From positions 1 through 7,591 of the forward strand of contig JALNXR010000095.1 in NCBI GenBank assembly GCA_023230265.1: a DNA stretch of 7,591 bases, read 5' to 3'. Positions 1-4,970 of the stretch are shown here, in pieces. Numbering within the stretch: position 1 is the stretch's first letter; each line of letters begins with the position of its first letter. The notes beneath the pieces were generated by a model, which ran no database searches, was not told where the DNA came from, and saw only the letters and a program-made list of their open reading frames with translations. This DNA comes from Bacteroidales bacterium. Lineage in GTDB: Bacteria; Bacteroidota; Bacteroidia; Bacteroidales; UBA932. The translations under genes were made by a program, and so were the position numbers.

Positions 1-4
1 CCTT

Positions 5-742
5 ATGAAATCCGGAAAACTTTTTTTATCGGTCAGAACTCTTCTGGCAGCATTGTTGATTATCTCTTCTATCTCTTTCCAGAGCTGCAAAACCACAAGA
101 GTAGAAAAGAATAATCCCTATTCGCTTGAACTAATCTCAACCATAAAAGATTATACGAAAAGTGTAAGTTCTGACAGCAGCAACCTTCTGGTGGATCTTG
201 AGAGATACATACCGGGAATAGTGCTGGATATCAGATATGCAGATACAAATAATTTCACCGGCAGAAAGATCTACACTCTTCCAAAGGCTTATCTACGCAA
301 ACCTGTTGCAGATTCTCTCCTGAAAATTCAGAAAATATTATCCGGGATGAATCTTGGGCTTAAAGTCTTTGACGCATACCGGCCTTACGCCGCAACACTC
401 TATTTTTACGAAATATATAAAGACACAAATTTTGTGGCTGCACCCTGGAGAGGCTCCATTCACAACCGGGGATGCGCTGTGGATGTAACCCTGGTTAACC
501 TTGTCACAAAAGAGGAACTTATGATGCCTACAACTTTTGATGACTTCTCCCCTGCAGCCTCACAGAGTTATCCGGAGTCTGATTCAATTAAGCTTGCAAA
601 CAGGCTTCTTTTGCTTAAGGTGATGAACGAAAACGGTTTTGAAAAATACGAACCTGAGTGGTGGCATTATAACTTTAATACTACCGAAAGGTTTGGATTG
701 ATGGATATTACATTTGAAGATCTAGAAAAAAACGCTAACTAA
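5..742 (+). CDS. D-alanyl-D-alanine dipeptidase, VanX/DdpX type (peptidase family M15D), lipoprotein
   Basis: This is a 245-residue zinc dipeptidase of the VanX/DdpX type, expected to split D-Ala-D-Ala released from or destined for peptidoglycan. The family signatures are visible. SIHNRGCAVD (residues 151-160) matches SxHxxGxAxD and supplies zinc ligands His153 and Asp160. EWWH (218-221) supplies catalytic Glu218 and the third ligand His221. DAYRP (123-127) carries Arg126, equivalent to the transition-state arginine of VanX. A signal peptide (about 1-27) ends in FQS-Cys28, a loose lipobox of the kind common in Bacteroidota, so the enzyme is probably a lipid-anchored periplasmic or outer-membrane protein. 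The ATG at base 5 is chosen because it gives a complete lipoprotein signal; upstream DNA is not visible. With no vanH/vanA-like gene beside it, a role in cell-wall recycling or D-Ala-D-Ala use is more likely than glycopeptide resistance (inference). Confidence 0.93.
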   Translation: MKSGKLFLSVRTLLAALLIISSISFQSCKTTRVEKNNPYSLELISTIKDYTKSVSSDSSNLLVDLERYIPGIVLDIRYADTNNFTGRKIYTLPKAYLRKPVADSLLKIQKILSGMNLGLKVFDAYRPYAATLYFYEIYKDTNFVAAPWRGSIHNRGCAVDVTLVNLVTKEELMMPTTFDDFSPAASQSYPESDSIKLANRLLLLKVMNENGFEKYEPEWWHYNFNTTERFGLMDITFEDLEKNAN

Positions 743-760
743 TCTAAAACCGGGCCTGAA

Positions 761-780
761 TTTGGCATACCTTTTGCAAA
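761..780 (+). promoter_or_regulatory. Candidate sigma-54 (RpoN) promoter, -24/-12 element
   Basis: TTTGGCATACCTTTTGCAAA carries the two invariant sigma-54 dinucleotides, GG at 764-765 and GC at 776-777, separated by exactly 10 bases, with a TTGGCA-like -24 box and a TTGC -12 box. Transcription would start near 788-790. It lies 19 bases after the dipeptidase stop and points not at a start codon but at a terminator about 45 bases further on, which suggests a short non-coding transcript. No enhancer-binding-protein site could be identified. An extended match by chance in AT-rich DNA remains possible. Confidence 0.55.
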
Positions 781-787
781 TTGTAAA

Positions 788-868
788 GACGAGAAGTTTT
801 TTCATAGTTTAAGTTTTAGGTTAAGTGGGAGCAGGCATGATCAAATTTGGTCATGCCTTTTCTTTTTT
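788..868 (+). ncRNA. Putative sigma-54-driven small RNA between the dipeptidase gene and rpsP
   Basis: The predicted transcript runs from about 12 bases after the -12 GC of the sigma-54-like element to the end of the T-tract of a strong terminator, giving about 75-80 nt. The 5' half (about 788-833) is A/U-rich and looks single-stranded, with the similar runs TTTAAG and TTAAG either side of TTTTAGG, followed by GTGGGAGCA. The 3' end is the terminator hairpin. There is no credible open reading frame in it. The shape, an unstructured seed region plus a terminator stem with a U-tail, is that of a trans-acting bacterial sRNA. The start site is inferred from promoter geometry, and I do not recognise a named RNA family. 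Alternatively the hairpin may simply end the dipeptidase transcript. Confidence 0.45.
834..868 (+). terminator. Rho-independent terminator upstream of rpsP
   Basis: Arms GGCATGATC (834-842) and GGTCATGCC (849-857) form a 9-bp stem with one G-U wobble and a 6-base AAATTT loop. The stem is followed by TTTTC and six further T (858-868). It ends whatever is transcribed from the left, either the dipeptidase message (stop codon 92 bases away) or the putative small RNA, and insulates the rpsP promoter that begins just after it. Confidence 0.85.
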
Positions 869-889
869 AAAAATATTGTTGTACATTTG
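859..889 (+). promoter_or_regulatory. Housekeeping promoter of rpsP-rimM (Bacteroidota TAnnTTTG type)
   Basis: TACATTTG at 882-889 is a full match to the Bacteroidota -7 consensus TAnnTTTG. The -33 position, 20 bases further up (859-861), reads TTT rather than TTG and lies inside the T-tract of the terminator. The expected start near 895 gives an rpsP leader of about 55 bases. The leader has an AAGGAAG run at 911-917, too far from the ATG to act as a ribosome binding site, and otherwise an A/T-rich approach to the start codon, as is usual in this phylum. Confidence 0.7.
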
Positions 890-949
890 CGGACCTTTTC
901 TCGGGAAGATAAGGAAGTTAATTAATAAAAACTTTAAAATCACAGTATT

Positions 950-1519
950 ATGGCTGTAAGAATTCGCCTCGCCAGACATGGCAAAAAAAATTTCGCCTTT
1001 TTTCACATTGTTGTTGCAGACAGTCACGCACCACGCGACGGCCGGTTTATTGAAGAGATCGGGCTTTATAACCCAAACACAAATCCTGCAACCATTCAGG
1101 TAGACAACGAAAAGGCTCTCAAATGGATGATGAATGGTGCACAACCATCAGAAACCTGCCGCAGAATCCTTTCATACAAAGGAGTTTTGCTGAAGAAGCA
1201 TCTGCAGGAAGGTGTAAGAAAGGGTGCTATCAGTCAGGAAGTTGCTGATCAAAGATGGAATGCCTGGTTTGAGGAAAAACAATCAAAGGTAGACAGGAAA
1301 AAATCTGATCTTGATCAGGATGAACGCTCCGCAAGAAAAGCTGCTGCAGAAGCAGAAGCAAAAGTAAACGAAGCAAGGGCAACTGAAATTGCAACCAGAA
1401 AAGCAGAAGAGGCAAGAGCTGCTGCAGAGGCAGCTGCAAAAGCACAGGAGGCTGAATCTACTCCCGCAACTGAGACTCCTGAGTCTCCGGAAGCTGCTGA
1501 AAATCAAGCCGCAGAATAG
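950..1519 (+). CDS. rpsP: 30S ribosomal protein S16 with long C-terminal extension
   Basis: This is small-subunit ribosomal protein S16, which binds 16S rRNA early in 30S assembly. Residues 1 to about 90 are the conserved S16 fold: MAVRIRLARHG at the start, the HIVVADS strand, then PRDGRFIEEIGLYNP, followed by the AxxWMxxGAQPSET segment typical of the family. The protein is 189 residues, about twice the length of a proteobacterial S16. From about 110 to 189 it carries a highly charged, Ala/Glu/Lys-rich tail predicted to be a long helix or coiled coil (residues 125-168), ending in a Pro/Thr/Glu-rich, probably disordered part (169-189). Extended S16 proteins are known in Bacteroidota. The ATG at 950 is fixed by the conserved N-terminus. 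The gene is followed after 5 bases by rimM. Confidence 0.98.
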   Translation: MAVRIRLARHGKKNFAFFHIVVADSHAPRDGRFIEEIGLYNPNTNPATIQVDNEKALKWMMNGAQPSETCRRILSYKGVLLKKHLQEGVRKGAISQEVADQRWNAWFEEKQSKVDRKKSDLDQDERSARKAAAEAEAKVNEARATEIATRKAEEARAAAEAAAKAQEAESTPATETPESPEAAENQAAE

Positions 1520-1524
1520 TAATT

Positions 1525-2052
1525 ATGCACAAGCCGGAAGATAAACTGCTGGCTGTTGCAAAGGTTATAAAATCTTTTGGCTCAGGAGAAGAGGTGATAA
1601 TAAGATACACTCTTCCGGATCCTGAGATTGTAGTTGAGAAACCGGTATTCCTTCTTTTTGAGGGATTACCGGTTCCCTTTTTTATTGAGACTATAAGGGA
1701 CAGGGGAGAGAATCAGTCGATAGTTAAATTTTACGACACAAAATATCTCTACAGGGAGTTACCAGGGAAAGATATATATATTCCACATAAAAAATCCTCC
1801 TCAAAATCTAAAGATTATCACTCTAATCCGGAACTTCTCACAGGTTTTAAACTGATATCTCCAAAAGGTGAGGCATTGGGTATTGTAAAAGGTTTTGAAG
1901 ATTTTCCCGGAAATCCATGTCTTAAGATATCTCTCTTTGTAAAGGAAGATAAGGAGGTTCTGGTTCCTTTTCATGAAGATATTATTTTAAAAATAAAAAC
2001 GGGCAGAAAAGAGATAATTGCCTCACTGCCCGATGGTCTTCTGGAATTGTAA
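1525..2052 (+). CDS. rimM: Ribosome maturation factor RimM
   Basis: RimM is a cytoplasmic 30S maturation factor that binds S19 and helps process and fold the 3' domain of 16S rRNA. The 175-residue length is normal. The N-terminal beta-barrel domain (about 8-90) begins with LAVAKVIKSFGSGEEVIIRY, a divergent form of the usual GxIxxxxGxxGE motif. The C-terminal PRC-barrel domain (about 103-175) runs from LTGFKLISPKGEALGIV to the typical ending KEVLVPFHEDIILKI...IIASLPDGLLEL. It sits 5 bases after rpsP, a conserved functional pairing, and is very likely co-transcribed from the rpsP promoter. Unlike the proteobacterial operon, no trmD or rplS follows; the next gene is convergent. Sequence conservation is modest, so the name rests on the C-terminal domain and the neighbour. 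Confidence 0.93.
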   Translation: MHKPEDKLLAVAKVIKSFGSGEEVIIRYTLPDPEIVVEKPVFLLFEGLPVPFFIETIRDRGENQSIVKFYDTKYLYRELPGKDIYIPHKKSSSKSKDYHSNPELLTGFKLISPKGEALGIVKGFEDFPGNPCLKISLFVKEDKEVLVPFHEDIILKIKTGRKEIIASLPDGLLEL

Positions 2053-2084
2053 AGATTCCTGTCCCTCTTATTGAATCAGATATA

Positions 2085-2591
2085 TCAGTTGAACTTTACC
2101 CCTCCCTTCATAACTGCTTTGAGTATCTTGTCTGAGATGCTGCCAAACATCACAATAACCGAGAATTCATCAGGAGAGTCATTGAGGAAGAGAATCAGCC
2201 CTTTATCCTCTTTGAGTACATACATTTCAACCAGTTCATCCCCGTCTTTAACCCTGAGGGCTCTCTCAAATTTATATCTGCCGAACAGATTATCAAACTC
2301 ACCTTTAATTTGTTTTACAAGTTCCACATTCCCGCTGTTTTTACCGTGCATCTCCACTGTGAGGATCCTCATCTCTTCAATTGCAGAGATCCACTCTTTG
2401 CCCTCTGCATCGTTGGTGAATTTTCCCGCCATTGCCATAAGGAAGGGAGAGAGATAAACCGACTCCACCGATTTGTTCTTCTCGTATTTCTCAAAAATAT
2501 TTTTTATCTCCTTGTTCTGTGAAAACAATATGGGACCGGAGATTACGAGAAGTATAATAATTGTTAAAATTCTTTTCATATTTTTTGTCAT
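2085..2591 (-). CDS. DUF4252 domain-containing secreted protein
   Basis: This 168-residue exported protein of unknown function is recognised as DUF4252 by the pattern FxxALRVKDGDELVEMYVLKEDKGLILFL (about 108-136) followed by EFSVIVMFGSISD (142-154). The N-terminus has a basic start and a hydrophobic core (about 6-24) ending LFSQ, a signal peptide without a lipobox cysteine, so a periplasmic location is likely. A second in-frame ATG at 2579 (MKRIL...) would serve equally well; the longer start is kept because an AAGGA lies 10 bases before it. The gene lies 68 bases after the anti-sigma stop on the same strand. In Bacteroidota, DUF4252 genes often sit beside ECF sigma / anti-sigma pairs, so it is a plausible target or accessory of that system (inference). 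No enzymatic motif is visible. Confidence 0.85.
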   Translation of the reverse strand: MTKNMKRILTIIILLVISGPILFSQNKEIKNIFEKYEKNKSVESVYLSPFLMAMAGKFTNDAEGKEWISAIEEMRILTVEMHGKNSGNVELVKQIKGEFDNLFGRYKFERALRVKDGDELVEMYVLKEDKGLILFLNDSPDEFSVIVMFGSISDKILKAVMKGGVKFN

Positions 2592-2652
2592 TAATCATTA
2601 ATCCTTGAATCAAAACTATCTTTCTCTTATTATTATCTGTTTCTGTAAATAA

Positions 2653-2679
2653 GACGAAGTCATCCTTTGTTCTGTGACA
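2653..2679 (-). promoter_or_regulatory. Possible ECF-sigma promoter before the DUF4252 gene
   Basis: Read on the minus strand, TGTCAC (2679-2674) is followed after 17 bases by CGTCTTAT, with CGTC at 2656-2653. This resembles the sigma-gene promoter (TGTAAC, 16 bases, CGTC) but has one changed base in the -35 and one extra spacer base. The -35 part lies inside the last codons of the anti-sigma gene and the -10 just beyond its stop. Transcription would start near 2645, giving a leader of about 55-65 bases for the DUF4252 gene. A chance match is possible. Confidence 0.35.
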
Positions 2680-3199
2680 GAGCTTTGTTCATCTTTGCAA
2701 GCGGGGCCAGTGAATTGTTTGTTTTGGTTATTATATTGAATACCCTGTTGTTACTACCTATACCGGAGATCATTTTGTTTACGCGATTCATCTTCTCTGA
2801 TGCAAAATTCATCGCCTGTGTCTGATCATGTATTTTCTTTCCGTTGGATCTGAATTCAAATGTCTGCTTTGTCCCCGGGGAGAACAAAAATATCCCGGCT
2901 ACCAGTATTGCGGCAGCAGAGAGTCCCCAGGTAAAATACCGGGGAGCAATAATGTGTGCTTTTTTGCCTGCTTTTACAGTGTCGGTCTCTTTAAGGAGGA
3001 TCTCTTTAAGGCAGACCTTATCTGACTCATCAGAGAAATACCCAAACATATCTTTATACCCCCTTATCTGAGGATCTGATCCATCGTCCTCTATTTTTGA
3101 GAAGTATTCTCTAAGTTGTCTCTCCTCCTTAAGAGTGGTCTCTCCCGAAAAATATTTTTCCAGAAGTTCCCCAATCTCTTTAGTTATATTTTTTTTCAT
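2660..3199 (-). CDS. Putative membrane-bound anti-sigma factor (partner of the adjacent ECF sigma)
   Basis: This 179-residue protein has a single predicted membrane helix at about residues 89-107. The N-terminal cytoplasmic part (1-87) begins with GELLEKYFSGETTLKEERQLREYF, very like the opening of Bacteroidota anti-sigma and FecR-type proteins, where this helical region binds sigma. The roughly 72-residue periplasmic part (108-179) has no FecR domain I can recognise and is rich in Asn, Lys and Met. There is no HxxxCxxC zinc anti-sigma motif. The ATG overlaps the last 20 bases of the sigma gene, pointing to translational coupling and a fixed dose of both proteins. The anti-sigma role is inferred from position, topology and N-terminal similarity; the released signal is unknown. 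Confidence 0.72.
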   Translation of the reverse strand: MKKNITKEIGELLEKYFSGETTLKEERQLREYFSKIEDDGSDPQIRGYKDMFGYFSDESDKVCLKEILLKETDTVKAGKKAHIIAPRYFTWGLSAAAILVAGIFLFSPGTKQTFEFRSNGKKIHDQTQAMNFASEKMNRVNKMISGIGSNNRVFNIITKTNNSLAPLAKMNKALSQNKG

Positions 3200-3686
3200 C
3201 TCTGAATAATTTTTCTCTTACTTTTTGTCTTCCCCTGGAGAGAAGAGTTCTTACATTTCCCTCTGTTGTTCCCAGAACAGATGCTATCTCATCCATCTCA
3301 CAGCCCATAATGTCTCTGAGTCTTATGGCAATCATCTGATCCGGCGGGAGCGAGTTGATACATGAGGCCACAACATTGTAACTTTCTCTCCTTTCGATCA
3401 CTTCAGGGAGGTCGTATGTGAAGGAAGAGAGCAATCCCGGTTCCAGCTTTTCACTTTGGTTTTTCCTGACTTTAAGATAATCCAGACATACATTCTTGAG
3501 TATCTTTATTGTCAAAGCCTCAGGGTTTCTGATCTCTTCTACCTCCCTGTTATTCCATAACTTAATGGCCGCCTCCTGCACCATATCCTCCGCAGTGGCG
3601 GCACCCGTTTTAACGAAACCACCGGCAAAGGCAATCAGCCTCGGCCTGATTTTAGTCATGAGTATTTCAAACTCCCGGTCTGTCAT
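3180..3686 (-). CDS. RNA polymerase sigma factor, sigma-70 family, ECF subfamily
   Basis: This 168-residue protein has the two-domain build of an ECF sigma factor, without regions 1 or 3. Region 2 spans about 10-75, with ATAEDMVQEAAIKLWNN (30-46) being the typical core-binding and -10 recognition helix motif. Region 4 spans about 107-160, with INSLPPDQMIAIRLRDIMG and the helix-turn-helix MDEIASVLGTTEGNVRTLLSRGRQKV (131-156) that reads the -35. It directs core polymerase to a specific promoter set, probably an envelope or stress regulon. It overlaps the downstream anti-sigma gene by 20 bases and has its own ECF-type promoter ending 11 bases before the ATG, so it is probably autoregulated. The DUF819/Omp85 genes end only 42 bases upstream on the same strand and could also read through into it. 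Confidence 0.95.
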   Translation of the reverse strand: MTDREFEILMTKIRPRLIAFAGGFVKTGAATAEDMVQEAAIKLWNNREVEEIRNPEALTIKILKNVCLDYLKVRKNQSEKLEPGLLSSFTYDLPEVIERRESYNVVASCINSLPPDQMIAIRLRDIMGCEMDEIASVLGTTEGNVRTLLSRGRQKVREKLFRDEKKYN

Positions 3687-3697
3687 CTTATATTACA

Positions 3698-3723
3698 GAC
3701 GAATAAACAAAGAATTTGTTACA
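3698..3723 (-). promoter_or_regulatory. ECF-type, probably autoregulated promoter of the sigma gene
   Basis: On the minus strand, TGTAACA (3723-3717) and CGTC (3701-3698) are separated by 16 bases when counted from TGTAAC, the spacing and core (AAC / CGTC) typical of ECF-sigma promoters and often found in front of ECF genes themselves. The region falls exactly in the 42-base gap between the Omp85-like stop codon and the sigma ATG. Only 11 bases separate CGTC from the ATG, so the message would have a very short or no leader. Confidence 0.7.
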
Positions 3724-3728
3724 AAATT

Positions 3729-4970
3729 CTAGAAAATAAAGTTCAAACCTATATTTATTCCGTTTTTACCATCTCTGGGATCAAAAGGTTTTCCCCACTC
3801 ACCCGAAAGTACAAAATTCCGGTTCATTATTACCTTGACTCCCAAACCTGCTGAGAAGTGAAATTTTTCCGGATCATTATAAGCATAATAGGACTGAAAA
3901 TCCTGGATCTGTTCTCTCATCTGTTCAATATTGTGGTACTGAACCACTCTCCCTGCATCCAGGAATGGATTGACAGCCAGATACCATTGTTGTTTAAGGA
4001 AGTTAAAATTCAGGAAACGGTAGCGCAGTTCAAAATTTGCCCATACTACCCCATCTCCAACCACTCTGTTTCTCAGCACTCCTCTTATAGAATTGATTCC
4101 TCCGAGTCCTTCGTTGGTGATCTGCCTCATATAAAGAGTTGAAATATTCTGAAGCATATAGAATGGTATTTTCCCAGTGATCTTCCCCTGCCATCCGGCC
4201 CTGTAAGCGAAGGTCATTTTATTTTTATAAACAGGAATGTACCCTCTGTGCACCAATGAAAATCTCAGATAATCCACAGAAGCAAGCATGACAGCTTCAT
4301 TGAAAAATCCTTTTGCAGGATCTGCTTCATGGTCCCTGCTGTCGTTTACCACACCGAGTTTAAGCTCGGCAACAGTTCCTCCTTCTGCCTCCTGATCATC
4401 AATGATGTGAGCTGTGATATAATTTGTATAGAGATTCATATCTCCTTCGTACTTATCCAGTTTCACCGGTGAAATTCTGTAGCGGTAAATTCCGATCCCG
4501 GCTGCCCAGCCAAGATAATCATTGATCCTGCCCTGGAGGTCAAGGGTGAATCTGAACAGCTTACGGTCAATTTTGTAGTAAGAGCCTCCCATTGAATCAT
4601 AATAGGGAGAGCGGTAACCGTTAAAGCCGTAAAAATCCATCATTTTGTCTGTCAGGTAGCTCACATCGGCAGTGGTTCTGATTTTTCTGATCAGGTACTT
4701 TGAGTCATAAAAAAGGTGATAAACGCCCGAACCTTTTGTATATCTTGACACCTCAACATTCATCTTATGCATATATGCGGGAAAAGTGCTGCCGTCCCCG
4801 AAATAGAAGATGTCACAAAGTGCTCCGTACTGAAATCCCACATCGCTGCTATAGGAGATTGCGGGCAGCGGCCCAAAGTTCCACCCTTTTTTCACTTTTT
4901 GCTCCTGAGCATGCAACTGCTGCACGCAAAAAAAGAGAACAAGCAGAAACATTGATACGGTATTTTTCAT
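3729..4970 (-). CDS. Omp85-type (BamA/TamA family) outer-membrane beta-barrel protein without POTRA domains
   Basis: This 413-residue outer-membrane barrel has a signal peptide (about 1-21, ending QLHA before Gln22). The mature protein is rich in alternating aromatic strands and ends in GLNFIF, with the C-terminal Phe needed for barrel insertion. Two Omp85 hallmarks are visible: DSRDHEADPAKGFF (210-223) and GGINSIRGVLRNRVVGDG (290-307), in which IRGV (295-298) stands in for the (V/I)RG(F/Y) motif of the barrel loop L6. No POTRA repeats precede the barrel: the strands begin about 15 residues after the cleavage site, so it is not BamA itself. It belongs to the short surface-antigen/patatin-barrel-like group frequent in Bacteroidota; its cargo or substrate is unknown. 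Its ATG shares one base with the stop of the DUF819 gene (TGATG), so the two are translationally coupled. Confidence 0.85.
   Translation of the reverse strand: MKNTVSMFLLVLFFCVQQLHAQEQKVKKGWNFGPLPAISYSSDVGFQYGALCDIFYFGDGSTFPAYMHKMNVEVSRYTKGSGVYHLFYDSKYLIRKIRTTADVSYLTDKMMDFYGFNGYRSPYYDSMGGSYYKIDRKLFRFTLDLQGRINDYLGWAAGIGIYRYRISPVKLDKYEGDMNLYTNYITAHIIDDQEAEGGTVAELKLGVVNDSRDHEADPAKGFFNEAVMLASVDYLRFSLVHRGYIPVYKNKMTFAYRAGWQGKITGKIPFYMLQNISTLYMRQITNEGLGGINSIRGVLRNRVVGDGVVWANFELRYRFLNFNFLKQQWYLAVNPFLDAGRVVQYHNIEQMREQIQDFQSYYAYNDPEKFHFSAGLGVKVIMNRNFVLSGEWGKPFDPRDGKNGINIGLNFIF

Noticed and set aside
851..1144. Minus-strand reading frame of 97 codons over the rpsP promoter and the start of rpsP.
   Set aside because: It lies opposite a certain ribosomal protein gene and its promoter, has no recognisable domain and has a Cys/Val-rich composition typical of antisense frames.
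1230..1507. Minus-strand Leu-rich and Cys/Ser-rich frames opposite the S16 tail, resembling membrane peptides.
   Set aside because: They are the complement of repeated Ala/Glu/Lys codons, which automatically give Leu/Phe/Cys runs. There is no start signal or neighbour support.
2000..2032. CGGGCAG / CTGCCCG inverted repeat near the 3' end of rimM as a terminator.
   Set aside because: The loop is 19 bases, the repeat lies inside the coding sequence before the stop codon, and no T-tract follows. The GGGCAG and CTGCCC codons fit the RimM C-terminus. No clear terminator was found in the 32-base convergent gap that follows.
2071..2457. Plus-strand 128-codon frame opposite the DUF4252 gene.
   Set aside because: It is Ser/Leu/Pro-rich with no domain, and the opposite strand has a signal peptide and a known domain pattern.
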